DNA of 64,000 bases from Polynucleobacter wuianus (GCF_001659725.1 NZ_CP015922.1:434001-498000), one strand, 5' to 3'. Shown: positions 53,118 to 61,175, numbered from the stretch's first letter. Notes: generated by a model not told the origin, from the sequence alone. Translations and numbers: made by a program.

Positions 53118-53410
53118 GTAAACGAGATAAAAGCTACGAGGACAGTTTAGCCCTATCGCTAACAGACCCAAAAGAGGCGGTAGCGTATTTAGATGCTGTT
53201 ATGGAGCTAGAAGACCAAGGGGCGCTTTTGGTGGCATTGCGACAAGTTGCCAAGGCTCACGGCATGGCAGAGGTAGCCCGTTGCGCATCACTAGGTGAGA
53301 AGACATTGTTTAAGTCATTGGCTGAGGGTGGTAATCCAACACTAGACACCATGAATAGAATTTTGCATTCCGTTGGTTTAAGACTGAGCGTGGCAGAGCT
53401 TCATGCGTAA
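53114..53410 (+). CDS. Cognate antitoxin, putative addiction module antidote
   Basis: A 98-residue HTH protein with the family features DPKEAVAYLDAVMELED and VARCASLGEKTLFKSLAEGGNPTLDTMNRILHSVGLRL. It would neutralise the preceding toxin and repress the operon. It overlaps the toxin by 4 bp and the next gene by 8 bp. Confidence 0.9.
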   Translation: MSKRDKSYEDSLALSLTDPKEAVAYLDAVMELEDQGALLVALRQVAKAHGMAEVARCASLGEKTLFKSLAEGGNPTLDTMNRILHSVGLRLSVAELHA

Positions 53411-53687
53411 CCCAGCCCATCCTAGCGAAGTATTGCGGGAATGGATGCCCGAGAATTTAACGGTAACGGATGCGGCTGAGCAATTAAAGGTCTCGCGCCC
53501 AACCTTTTCCAAAATATTGAATGGGAAAGCTGGAATTTCTGCAGACATGGCATTAAGGCTATCGGCTTGGCTTGGCACTTCGCCAGACCTATGGCTAGGT
53601 ATGCAGGTGCAATGGGATTTATGGCAAGCAAAGAAGAATCGCATTCCAAAGATTAAGCGTTTGGTAGTGAGCAGTAAGGGAGCCTGA
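53403..53687 (+). CDS. HigA-family antitoxin without its own toxin
   Basis: A 94-residue XRE-type HTH protein with the HigA start NPAHPSEVLREWM and the helix LKVSRPTFSKILNGKAGISADMALRLSAWLGTSPDLWL. HigA normally pairs with a HigB toxin of about 90 residues; none is next to it. It overlaps the antidote gene by 8 bp, so a single transcript carries one toxin and two antitoxins. Confidence 0.88.
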   Translation: MRNPAHPSEVLREWMPENLTVTDAAEQLKVSRPTFSKILNGKAGISADMALRLSAWLGTSPDLWLGMQVQWDLWQAKKNRIPKIKRLVVSSKGA

Positions 53688-53704
53688 CCCTAACAGGCAA
53701 AAGC

Positions 53705-53738
53705 GATGGTGGAGAGCTGTTCAGAGCAAACCACCATC
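53705..53738. repeat. Perfect 8-bp inverted repeat after the toxin-antitoxin genes
   Basis: GATGGTGG (53705-53712) is inverted as CCACCATC (53731-53738) with an 18-nt loop, between higA-like and the next gene, 14-36 bp before a Shine-Dalgarno AAAGGAGG. No T run follows. It may be a transcription or translation control element. Confidence 0.4.
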
Positions 53739-53773
53739 TAACCACAATGCATCACTTAAAGGAGGCCTGCATC

Positions 53774-54205
53774 ATGGCTAAGATTGATTTTAAAGAGAAT
53801 GGTAGTAAAGGTGTAGAAAGAAGCAAAGACGGCGCTCAGGAGGCGAAAGAGCCCATCATTATTGGGGCATTCTCCCCAGCAAAGGCATTGCTTCAGATGG
53901 TGGATAAATTTGGAGACCAGCTATCAGCAAGTGATTTGCGTGCGCTAGATTCGGACCAATGGTATGTCAGCAGTTTGGCAGAGCAATGGTCTGAGGTAAC
54001 TAGCAACCTCTCGGTATTTATATCTGACGACCATCATAAGGCCAAAAATGGGAAATCATCCATTGGGCTTTATGCAACTTGCAGTCAATCGACCCCCAAT
54101 CTACTTTTATTAATTAGTCGTGGTTTTGAAGAGATTGATTGCTTGATAAGACTCAATGAAATTACTCAAGAGTGTTTGAATGATTTGAAGGGAGAGTCAG
54201 CATGA
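53774..54205 (+). CDS. Element protein of unknown function, paralogue A
   Basis: A 143-residue soluble protein starting at an ATG 7 bases after AAAGGAGG; an earlier in-frame ATG at 53747 lacks a comparable site. It has a charged N-terminus and a helical body with the pattern KALLQMVDKFGDQLSASDLRALD. The next gene has the same pattern at the same place. It overlaps that gene by 4 bp. I do not recognise the family. Confidence 0.75.
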   Translation: MAKIDFKENGSKGVERSKDGAQEAKEPIIIGAFSPAKALLQMVDKFGDQLSASDLRALDSDQWYVSSLAEQWSEVTSNLSVFISDDHHKAKNGKSSIGLYATCSQSTPNLLLLISRGFEEIDCLIRLNEITQECLNDLKGESA

Positions 54206-54606
54206 GCCGCGCAAATAGCAAAGCCTCAGCAGAGCAATCAAACCCAGCTAATTTTTTCGAGGGTGTGTCAATCCGTCCGCTAGACCGATTGGCTCACCTC
54301 ATACATGAGCACGGCGATACCTTTAGCGATAAAGATTTAAGTGGCTTCAATACTATCCTTGAGTGTGAGGCACATGGCACTAAAGAGCTTATCTCAATGA
54401 TTTGTGGAGCACTTGAAGAAGTGCCAAATATTGATGGCGATAAGGTGTCATTCAGCGACCTTTATTTAACGGTTCAACGCTTAGTTTCAGCCCTATCCGT
54501 TGCCAATAACAAATTAAGCGAGTTATCAGACTTAGCCTTAGTTTGCTCTTACGCCAACAGCAAAATAGAAATGCGCCTCCACACATTGAAGGGGGAGCGG
54601 TCATGA
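54202..54606 (+). CDS. Element protein of unknown function, paralogue B
   Basis: A 134-residue soluble, helical protein. DRLAHLIHEHGDTFSDKDLSGFN aligns by eye with the corresponding segment of the previous product, and both end with ...L..LKGE; they look like diverged tandem duplicates. Its start overlaps the previous stop and its stop overlaps the next start, each as ATGA. Function unknown. Confidence 0.75.
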   Translation: MSRANSKASAEQSNPANFFEGVSIRPLDRLAHLIHEHGDTFSDKDLSGFNTILECEAHGTKELISMICGALEEVPNIDGDKVSFSDLYLTVQRLVSALSVANNKLSELSDLALVCSYANSKIEMRLHTLKGERS

Positions 54607-54908
54607 ACAATCAATTCAATCTCTCATTCGTAGTCAAAGGCAATGCCTTAGCTCCCAGATTGCGTGATGGTGAGCGCGTTATCGTTGATACACGCTTAAA
54701 GCCTGATACAGATGATGACGTTGTATTAGTCGCTAAGGATGGCTCTACTAATGTTTTTTGCTTAGAGGGTATCGCTCTTAATGGTACGTCTTACTTTCAA
54801 TCTTTGCAAGGTGATAAACCTTTTCATTTAAAGCCTAAAGACATTAAGGCCATGTATGTAGTTGTTGCCGTTCAATTCGTAAAAGAGCGGGCACGTTGTG
54901 ACCATTAA
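54603..54908 (+). CDS. S24/LexA-like peptidase-fold protein lacking the catalytic serine
   Basis: A 101-residue protein corresponding to the C-terminal half of phage repressors: VVKGNALAPRLRDGERVIVDTRLKP resembles the S24 motif in which the family normally has GDSM-P-dGd. The serine is replaced (GNAL), there is no helix-turn-helix, and so neither self-cleavage nor DNA binding is expected. It may be a truncated repressor or a partner that binds another S24 protein. Start ATG overlaps the previous stop. Confidence 0.68.
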   Translation: MNNQFNLSFVVKGNALAPRLRDGERVIVDTRLKPDTDDDVVLVAKDGSTNVFCLEGIALNGTSYFQSLQGDKPFHLKPKDIKAMYVVVAVQFVKERARCDH

Positions 54909-55038
54909 CCCTAAACCCTTCAAAGTTCGATGCATTAAAGCCTTACTGCTTGACCGAGACCACAAGGGCGCGTTTCTATTAAAGCGCTTCAAAAGTGGGC
55001 GGTATTTGCTGGTCCCGATACAGGAGCAGGCGGGTTAG
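54898..55038 (+). CDS. Possible small basic protein (46 residues)
   Basis: Reading frame with GTG start overlapping the end of the S24-like gene by 11 bp. The product is rich in Lys, Arg and Leu (IKALLLDRDHKG, KRFKSGRYLLVPIQ). Overlap with the upstream gene and the otherwise empty 300-bp gap support it, but the GTG start and short length leave it uncertain. Confidence 0.4.
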   Translation: MTINPKPFKVRCIKALLLDRDHKGAFLLKRFKSGRYLLVPIQEQAG

Positions 55039-55107
55039 TTGTTGGTGATTTATCGGTCTTTGCGACACCTTGAAACGGCGCGCTCGCATTGAGATAATTG
55101 GCTTTAA

Positions 55108-55163
55108 CGCGTGGCTAGGGTAGCTCCCGAAAGTCGGACACTTTCATTCGATGAAGCCACGCG
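55108..55163. ncRNA. Putative three-way-junction RNA or cruciform
   Basis: CGCGTGGCT (55108-55116) pairs perfectly with AGCCACGCG (55155-55163). Inside lie two further hairpins: GGG-TAGCT-CCC (about 55118-55128) and GAAAGT-CGGAC-ACTTTC (55129-55145), leaving a short linker. The fold is a compact three-way junction of 56 nt, 37 bp before the next start codon. It does not have the hammerhead core. It could be a leader element, a small RNA or a DNA cruciform site. Confidence 0.45.
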
Positions 55164-55200
55164 CCCCCAATGAAAGATTGCGCTAGAAAGGGTGCAGGTT

Positions 55201-56025
55201 ATGAGTAATCAAAGAAATTTTTTATACCTTGATGAGGTAGCCAAGCGATTGGAAAGTGATGAGCGCCGCGTAATTGACCTAATTCTTGACGGCTCTTTAA
55301 CGCTATCTGCTGAATTAGCTGGCGCAATCCCTTATGAGCGTGGCACAACCTTAAGCAATGATGTTCCTGAGAATTTTGGGTCTCAACATGAATTTATAGA
55401 CGGGCGTTTTATTGAATTTGATGAGACCTTAAGAATGGTTTCCAATTGCAATCCTGATTTTGTCCTGGAGAGTGGCAACTTAGTCCAGGTATTAAAGGTA
55501 ATGCGTTCACAACTGTCGACCAATAAGGTCTCGAGCGTTGAAACTTCTCTAGTCAATACCATTCTGATTGACTCCGAAGGTACATATATCAGGATGGTTG
55601 AGTTGATTAGTGGTGAGTGGCACCCATCATTTCATGTGCCTAATGATGTTTCCTTGGTAATTAAAAAAGAAAACCTAGATGCATTTATGGCTAAGGTGCA
55701 AGGTTCTAAAGTGATTGATAGAGGCGAAGCTCTCAAGCCTATGGATAGTAAAAAATATATCCCCAAGGGACATAGCAAATTTAGGGATGCAATTACACCC
55801 GTAATTATTGACGCATATAACGAGTGTCTTATTAGGGCTGATGTTGTTGGCAATGCAGACGTACACAGTATGCTTGCATCTTGGGCCGGCAACATAGAAA
55901 AAAAATCTCAATATCCGACCTTAATCGGAGAAGCTGAGGGTGAGATTAAATGGCAAGGCTCATCCAATACCGAATTTCTTAACATTAAGAAACTTGGGGA
56001 TAGACTTAGAAGATTAAAGCAGTAA
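55201..56025 (+). CDS. Element protein of unknown function
   Basis: A 274-residue soluble protein. The N-terminus (YLDEVAKRLESDERRVIDLILDGSLTLSAEL, about 7-37) looks like a MerR/excisionase-type helix-turn-helix that reads a column in other phage and genomic-island proteins; the rest has no motif I know. The start ATG at 55201 follows AAAGGGTGCAGG; a GTG three codons earlier is possible. Single gene between the putative RNA and the HTH gene at 56156. Confidence 0.7.
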   Translation: MSNQRNFLYLDEVAKRLESDERRVIDLILDGSLTLSAELAGAIPYERGTTLSNDVPENFGSQHEFIDGRFIEFDETLRMVSNCNPDFVLESGNLVQVLKVMRSQLSTNKVSSVETSLVNTILIDSEGTYIRMVELISGEWHPSFHVPNDVSLVIKKENLDAFMAKVQGSKVIDRGEALKPMDSKKYIPKGHSKFRDAITPVIIDAYNECLIRADVVGNADVHSMLASWAGNIEKKSQYPTLIGEAEGEIKWQGSSNTEFLNIKKLGDRLRRLKQ

Positions 56026-56038
56026 TTTAGCGCTTAAC

Positions 56039-56070
56039 GGCGATGCTTGGCGATGGTTGGCGATGGTTGG
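56039..56070 (+). repeat. Tandem 10-bp direct repeat
   Basis: GGCGATGCTT (56039-56048) is followed by two exact copies of GGCGATGGTT (56049-56058, 56059-56068) and a partial GGCG. It lies in the 130-bp gap before the DNA-binding gene at 56156, upstream of replication-type genes. Iteron-like or repressor sites are both possible. Confidence 0.6.
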
Positions 56071-56155
56071 CGCTCTAGCATTGGCATACCTAAACATGAT
56101 GAATATTGTCTACACATACCGAGCAATCGGGTTATGTATAGGAGATTTAAACATC

Positions 56156-56344
56156 ATGGAATTACAAAAAGTTTTAACCACTCAAGAGTTTGCCGATACT
56201 CTTAAATGCTCGCCAAAAACGGTACGCAAAAACTACTGTATTACCGGAGTCTGCTACGGCATCAAGCCTTTAAAGGTCGGTGCCCGTCTGTTATGGCCCA
56301 CCTCTGAGGTTGCCAAGCTTTTAAATGGTGAGGTGGTCGCATGA
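56156..56344 (+). CDS. Small helix-turn-helix DNA-binding protein (AlpA/excisionase-like)
   Basis: A 62-residue protein consisting of a winged-helix-like domain: LTTQEFADTLKCSPKTVRKNY then GARLLWPTSEVAKLL. Proteins of this size and form act as excisionases or activators in prophages. The start at 56156 follows GGAG; a frame from 56057 adds 33 residues without a good site. Overlaps the next gene by 4 bp. Confidence 0.78.
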   Translation: MELQKVLTTQEFADTLKCSPKTVRKNYCITGVCYGIKPLKVGARLLWPTSEVAKLLNGEVVA

Positions 56345-56754
56345 AAAAGCAGGCAAGAAAAAACCCAAAAGCTCTTGCAGGGGCTAATGGGTCGAATGAA
56401 CAAAAGCAATTAAATCTCTTCAAGACAAATATTAACCCAAAATCAATTTATTTTTTGGGTACTGACAATCCTCGTCATATTCGAGTCTTGAAGGCGCTCG
56501 CAAAATTCAAAGAAATCTCACGCACCTCAATTGATGAAATTGCCGGAGCCTCAAACGGTCCTGAGCTCTTAGCTGAATTGCGTCGCCGTGGATTGGGTGA
56601 GATGCACCTTAAATGCGAGCGCAGGGAGCGTCTTGATAGGGATGGGCGACCATGCAGGCCCGGCTATTACTCATTGAGCCCAGAAGGAAAAAAATGCATT
56701 GGACGATGGTTATTTAAAAATGGTCATGCGAAAGGCGGTCAGCATGGCGGATAA
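56341..56754 (+). CDS. Winged-helix-like element protein
   Basis: A 137-residue basic protein. A lysine-rich N-terminus is followed by a likely winged-helix domain (RHIRVLKALAKFKEISRTSIDEIAGASNGPELLAELRRRG, about 43-83) and a RDGRPCRPGYYSLSPEGKKCIGRWL tail resembling prophage helix-turn-helix proteins that give switch or replication functions. It overlaps its neighbours on both sides. Function not assigned. Confidence 0.72.
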   Translation: MKKQARKNPKALAGANGSNEQKQLNLFKTNINPKSIYFLGTDNPRHIRVLKALAKFKEISRTSIDEIAGASNGPELLAELRRRGLGEMHLKCERRERLDRDGRPCRPGYYSLSPEGKKCIGRWLFKNGHAKGGQHGG

Positions 56755-57304
56755 GAAACGTAAAGCCCCAGCCTATCAAGAATACGCAAGCGACATATTG
56801 GCTAATCGCACCTATCGCTTGATGACACTCCAGGAGAAGGGTTTGTTTGACCTTCTCCGGCGCGAGTGCTGGGTTAATGCAAGTGTGCCCTCAGACCCTC
56901 CAAAGCTGGCCCGTTATTTGGGATTGCCAGCCGACGAGGTGGATGGTGCGCTCAGCCAGTCGGTTCTCTCTTTCTTTGAGATTAACGATGGTGAGTTGAG
57001 AAGCCCTGATTTAGACCAATACAGACAAATTCTCAATGAGCGCAATAAAAAGCAATCCGATGGTGGTTCAAACGGGGGAAAAATTACCCAATTAAAGCGT
57101 AAAGGAAGCCTTGAAGCCAACCTTCAAGCTACCCCTAAAGCTTCATTAAAGCTCCTGAGTAGAGATGAGATGAGTAGAGATGAGATGAGTAAAGACGAGC
57201 TTGTATTAAAAGAAGTTAACTCTCTTTCAAATAATTCATTAGATACAGAACTACAAGAGTGGCTTGATGACTATGAGCAATCTCCTTTATGCCAATTAAA
57301 TTAA
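56744..57304 (+). CDS. DUF1376-type phage replication-associated protein
   Basis: A 186-residue protein. The first 100 residues (PAYQEYASDILANRTYRLMTLQEKGLFDLLRRECWVN and LARYLGLPADEVDGALS) match the pattern of DUF1376/replication-initiation-like phage proteins; a NERNKKQSDGGSNGGK linker follows, then a repeat of SRDEM units and a short acidic tail. The ATG at 56744 overlaps the previous stop; an upstream frame from 56699 is not needed. Confidence 0.75.
   Translation: MADKKRKAPAYQEYASDILANRTYRLMTLQEKGLFDLLRRECWVNASVPSDPPKLARYLGLPADEVDGALSQSVLSFFEINDGELRSPDLDQYRQILNERNKKQSDGGSNGGKITQLKRKGSLEANLQATPKASLKLLSRDEMSRDEMSKDELVLKEVNSLSNNSLDTELQEWLDDYEQSPLCQLN
57158..57199 (+). repeat. In-frame 15-bp tandem repeat in the DUF1376-type gene
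   Basis: AGTAGAGATGAGATG occurs exactly twice (57158-57172, 57173-57187), then in altered form AGTAAAGACGAG (57188-57199), encoding SRDEM-SRDEM-SKDE. Such a slippage-prone repeat is expected to vary in copy number in steps of five residues. Confidence 0.85.
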
Positions 57305-57315
57305 GAAAGAAAAAA

Positions 57316-57753
57316 ATGAACGAACAATTAACGCAGATTTATGACATGGCTTATGCCGTGTTGAATGATGAGGTTCGCATTGAGCAAAAAAATTGCGGGG
57401 AGACTGATTTGGTCATCCTTCATCGAATCCATGTAAAGCTACTCGCCGAGGAAATGGGGCTCACGGCACCGGACAATACCGCCCACATGAGCGAAGTGGT
57501 CGAGGCAGAAATATCAGAGCTCTTTTGGGGTCTTGAGGACCACTTGCAAAGTGTCTGCAATGATAAGCACATGGACCCTGACCACATGGTCGAAGCCAGG
57601 AACCTTTACAACAAACTCTATTCAATTTGCCGTCTCATTGGACTAGACCCCGCCTCATTGAGTAATCTTAAAAACAATAAGGCAGAGGCCACACCAACAA
57701 GCAAGCCTCCAGCACCGAAGGCCAAGCAAGCTGAGCAAGGGGTTTTGGTATGA
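57316..57753 (+). CDS. Element protein of unknown function
   Basis: A 145-residue acidic, helical protein ending in a proline/lysine-rich tail (PTSKPPAPKAKQAEQG). The ATG at 57316 is preceded by AAGAAAG; an in-frame ATG nine codons earlier (57289) would overlap the previous gene. It lies between the replication-type and tail-assembly genes. Confidence 0.68.
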   Translation: MNEQLTQIYDMAYAVLNDEVRIEQKNCGETDLVILHRIHVKLLAEEMGLTAPDNTAHMSEVVEAEISELFWGLEDHLQSVCNDKHMDPDHMVEARNLYNKLYSICRLIGLDPASLSNLKNNKAEATPTSKPPAPKAKQAEQGVLV

Positions 57754-57899
57754 AGCAAATACACCCAAACCAAACCAAAACAATCGCTACGGGGCGCGAG
57801 ACCAATCTTGCACTCAATGTCATGTCCACAGAAAACAAACTCGCTGGGAGCCATTTAGCGCCCTTTAGTAACCCAACAAATAATTTAAAAGGATTAAAA

Positions 57900-58199
57900 A
57901 TGTCTACAAAAATCACCATCGCCGACCAAGAATTTACTTTGTCATCCATTCCGCTAGTTGGGATGGTAAAGATAATTAATCATATTGACAAAGTAGGTCA
58001 AGAATTTAACGCCGACACAGTAGATGCTTTGATTGATGGCCTTTATTTTGGAGTGAAACGCAATCACCCCGAAGTCAATCGTGAACTTTTTGAATGGAAT
58101 ATAGATGCCTCTAATATCGGGGTGCTGCTTAAGGCCTTTCAAGAAGTCAACGCATCTACTTTTGGTAAAAAACAGGCCATAGTTAAGGGGAAAAAATAA
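57900..58199 (+). CDS. Probable tail assembly chaperone-like protein
   Basis: A 99-residue protein (TKITIADQEFTLSSIPLVGMVKIINHIDK...FQEVNASTFGKKQ) placed two genes before the tape measure gene, where siphophages keep tail assembly chaperones. The ATG at 57900 follows AAAGGATT; the frame stays open back to an ATG at 57750, which overlaps the previous stop and would give 149 residues. No slippery site for a longer GT-type product was found. The assignment rests mainly on position. Confidence 0.62.
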   Translation: MSTKITIADQEFTLSSIPLVGMVKIINHIDKVGQEFNADTVDALIDGLYFGVKRNHPEVNRELFEWNIDASNIGVLLKAFQEVNASTFGKKQAIVKGKK

Positions 58200-58651
58200 T
58201 GAACCTCTTTTCTAAATTAAAAACCCAAATATTGAGTGGGGTAAAAAGAGTTCACCTCAGGGCTAAAGAATATGGGCTTTCCCTAGCATTAGGTGAGCGT
58301 TATGTCGGAATCATTTATGACAAGAACGGCAAACCTCTGCATCACCTTGTTCTCTTGCAAGAGCCAGTCAATGAGATGACATGGCTGGGAGCCGCTCGAT
58401 GGGCCAAGTCTATCGGCGGCTTGTTGCCAACAATTCAAGAGCTAATCCTGATTTTCAATAATCATGAATCTAGTCTTGATGCTCAGTGGTATTGGTCATC
58501 CGAAATCCACCCTCAAAACGAGAAAAGCGTTTTTATTGTTCACCTGGGCAGCGGTGAGCAAACAGTGACCTACAAGATTGACGAACTTGCCACTATCGCA
58601 ATTCGAAGAATTCCAATTTTTAGCAACCAAAATCCATCCATCGTTCATTAA
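58199..58651 (+). CDS. DUF1566 (Lcl)-like element protein
   Basis: A 150-residue protein whose middle part, TWLGAARWAKSIGGLLPTIQELILIFNN then QWYWSSE, has the W..A..A..GG-LPT-E and YWSS pattern of DUF1566/Lcl domains, which are often extracellular and associated with binding or with phage tail and host-interaction proteins. No signal peptide. It overlaps the previous stop by one base and precedes the tape measure gene by 12 bp. Confidence 0.7.
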   Translation: MNLFSKLKTQILSGVKRVHLRAKEYGLSLALGERYVGIIYDKNGKPLHHLVLLQEPVNEMTWLGAARWAKSIGGLLPTIQELILIFNNHESSLDAQWYWSSEIHPQNEKSVFIVHLGSGEQTVTYKIDELATIAIRRIPIFSNQNPSIVH

Positions 58652-58663
58652 AGGAGAGCAAAT

Positions 58664-61141
58664 ATGGCAAATGACGCACAAATTATTATCGGGGCAGATA
58701 CCTCGGAGCTAGTAGCGGCAATGAAAGAGGCCCAAGCCTCGGTTTCCTCCGCAATCGGCGATATGAAGGGTTCCCTTGGAGGTCTGGGTGATTCATTCAA
58801 AGTGCTGCAAGGCGCTATGGTTGAAGTCGCTGCGGTTCTCGCAGGTGGAAAATTGTTTAAGGAAGCAGTAGATGCTTCACTTGAAGAAGTTGCAGCAGTT
58901 AAGCAGCTTATTCAGGTCATGGGAATGACTACGGATGAAGCCGCCAAGCTCAATATTCAATTGGGTCTTGTTGGAATCTCTACCGAAGATTACACAAGCA
59001 TGGCGATGAAGCTGGATAAGCAACTTCGCACCAATGAACAAGGACTTAATCGATTAGGTGTTCAAACCAGAGATTCAAAAGGCGAATTGCTTGACCAAAA
59101 GACCATCATGGCTAATGCCGTAGCAACCATGAACGAATACAAGGCCGGAACCGATAGAAACGTAGTAGCACAGCAATTTTTTGGTAGGGCCGCCCAAGAA
59201 GCTAACCAGCTTAGCAAGATGACTTTGGAATCTGAGGCAGAAGCCAATAAATTACGCGCCGCCGGAATTGGACCAACCAAGGAAAGCATGGAGGCCGCCA
59301 AGCAATACAAACTGGCCATGAATGAAGCCAAGGAGGTTACAGGCTACTTTGCTAAGAACATGGGTGAGTCCGTTATCCCTGCACTTACCGATGTAGCCAA
59401 GGGCGTATCAGAAATGGTCATTGCCGCCATGCCATTGATTAAAGGATTCTTTGAAGCCTTTGGTGAGGCTGCCTCTGCCGCTGGCGCCGTAGTCAAGGAA
59501 GCATTTATCGTGATTGGTGAGGTAATCAAAGGGGCGTTAAGCATTATTGATACCTTTGTCTCCGTGATGACGGGCGGTTTATACAGCGCAGGCAGCGCCG
59601 TTACGGCCTTCATGATTACTTTTGAATTCTTAAAGCTCGGAATCCTGACGGTTTCGGAGGCAATCAAGACTTCAATTCAATCTCTAGTTACCCTAATTCA
59701 ATCTTTGGGAGTTGTGATTGTCAAAGCTCTTAACTTTGATTTTGCTGGAGCCGCTACTGCCTGGGATAAAGGCATGGCTGAAATTAAAGGAGCGGCAGCT
59801 AAGCACTTAAAAGCGCTGCGTGACGATGTTAAGGACACGGGAAAATCACTCCATAAAATTATGTCTATTACGAAAGATGCACCTGAGAAGCCGCCCGCTG
59901 GAACTAAATCAGCCCCAGCCTCCGGTAAAGAATCAAAAATGGGTGAGTGGGAATCTAAGCTCGCAGAAGCTAAGGTTTACTACCAGCAAGAAAATGATTT
60001 GCGCGAAATGTCCAAAGAGCAGGAAAAGGCGTACTGGGCAAATATTCTAGCGACTCAAAGAATGACAGCCCAAGAAAAGACGGCCGTCACTAAGAAGATT
60101 GCTGAGGCGGACTTAGAAATTTTAAAGAAAGCCGCTAAAGACCGCAAGGGATTGACCGAGCTTGAGATTAGCGACTCTGAAAAATCAGCATTAGACTCGC
60201 TCAAGATGGAAGAGGAGCTCAACAAGCGCAAGTTTGAAACAGGTCAAATCACTGCCGCTCAGTCTTTAGCAGTTGCGCAAGACTTTGAAAGTCGTAAGTT
60301 TGAAATCATGCAAGCGGCTCAACAAGCTCGCATAGAAGCGCAAAAGCTCGACCCGACTCAAGACCCAGTTGCGCTGCAGGCGCAAAAAAACAAGCTACTA
60401 GAGATTGAGCGCCAGCACGCGCTACAGGTTGAGCAAATCAATACCCAAATGGCTAAGCAAGCGAAGGATGATTGGTCAAAAATGTTTGAGCCAGTCACTA
60501 GCGCAATTAGTCAGTCTATAAACGGCATGATTGCCGGTACGCTGACATTGAAAAAAGCCATTAGCAATCTATTGCAATCCATCATTGCCGAATTTGTAAA
60601 TGCTGGCGTGAAGATGGTCGCAAATTGGGCGGCTACTGAATTGGCTAAAACAGGGCTATCTAAAGCGGGCTCAATAATTAGGTCTGCCTTAGGAATGACC
60701 GAGGATATTTCGATAGCAGAGGCAAAGAGGGTTGAGGGTAATGCCGTGGTTGATGTCAATACGGCAGAGATGGCAACGGGTGCCGCGGCTGCGCTTGCTT
60801 CTATTCCTATCATTGGCCCCGAGTTAGCGGTTGCTGCCTATGAATCGATGATGGCTTTAGGTCAGGGCTCTAAGGCGCTATTCTCTGCCTCGGGTGGCTT
60901 TGATATTCCAGCCGGAGCAAACCCATTGACTCAATTGCACGCAAGCGAAATGGTATTACCAGCGCACATTGCCAACCCATTGAGAGACTCATTATCTGGT
61001 GGCGGTATGGGCGGAGATACGCATTTACACGTTCATGCAGTTGATTCTCAATCAGTAGAGCGCCTGTTTAGAGATAACGGCCACTTACTAGCCCGTGAAA
61101 TGCGCCGTCAAGCGCGAAACTTTGCGCCAACGAAAGCCTAA
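58664..61141 (+). CDS. Phage tail tape measure protein
   Basis: The 825-residue product sets tail length. Its N-terminal part (IIGADTSELVAAMKEAQASVSSAIGDMKGSLGGL, about 8-40) is the usual tape measure start, followed by hydrophobic helices (about 245-370), a long coiled-coil, charged segment with KTAVTKKIAEADLEILKK (about 430-630), and glycine-rich C-terminal part. AAAGGAGAG precedes the ATG. A tail of about 120 nm is expected if the usual 0.15 nm per residue rule holds. No head or baseplate genes are seen next to it. Confidence 0.88.
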   Translation: MANDAQIIIGADTSELVAAMKEAQASVSSAIGDMKGSLGGLGDSFKVLQGAMVEVAAVLAGGKLFKEAVDASLEEVAAVKQLIQVMGMTTDEAAKLNIQLGLVGISTEDYTSMAMKLDKQLRTNEQGLNRLGVQTRDSKGELLDQKTIMANAVATMNEYKAGTDRNVVAQQFFGRAAQEANQLSKMTLESEAEANKLRAAGIGPTKESMEAAKQYKLAMNEAKEVTGYFAKNMGESVIPALTDVAKGVSEMVIAAMPLIKGFFEAFGEAASAAGAVVKEAFIVIGEVIKGALSIIDTFVSVMTGGLYSAGSAVTAFMITFEFLKLGILTVSEAIKTSIQSLVTLIQSLGVVIVKALNFDFAGAATAWDKGMAEIKGAAAKHLKALRDDVKDTGKSLHKIMSITKDAPEKPPAGTKSAPASGKESKMGEWESKLAEAKVYYQQENDLREMSKEQEKAYWANILATQRMTAQEKTAVTKKIAEADLEILKKAAKDRKGLTELEISDSEKSALDSLKMEEELNKRKFETGQITAAQSLAVAQDFESRKFEIMQAAQQARIEAQKLDPTQDPVALQAQKNKLLEIERQHALQVEQINTQMAKQAKDDWSKMFEPVTSAISQSINGMIAGTLTLKKAISNLLQSIIAEFVNAGVKMVANWAATELAKTGLSKAGSIIRSALGMTEDISIAEAKRVEGNAVVDVNTAEMATGAAAALASIPIIGPELAVAAYESMMALGQGSKALFSASGGFDIPAGANPLTQLHASEMVLPAHIANPLRDSLSGGGMGGDTHLHVHAVDSQSVERLFRDNGHLLAREMRRQARNFAPTKA

Positions 61142-61157
61142 GCGGGTTTGTATCAGG

Positions 61158-61175
61158 GTGGGGCTATTGCCCCAC
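61158..61175 (+). terminator. Stem-loop after the tape measure gene
   Basis: GTGGGGC (61158-61164) pairs with GCCCCAC (61169-61175) around TATT, with additional GGGTTT/AAAACCC pairing outside. An AT-rich, partly T-containing stretch follows. It separates the tail operon from the convergent NYN gene. Confidence 0.7.

Noticed and set aside
55108..55163. Hammerhead ribozyme
   Set aside because: GAAA and GATGA occur near a junction, but the invariant CTGANGA core is not present (TTCGATGA instead) and the strand order does not give the conserved cleavage site.
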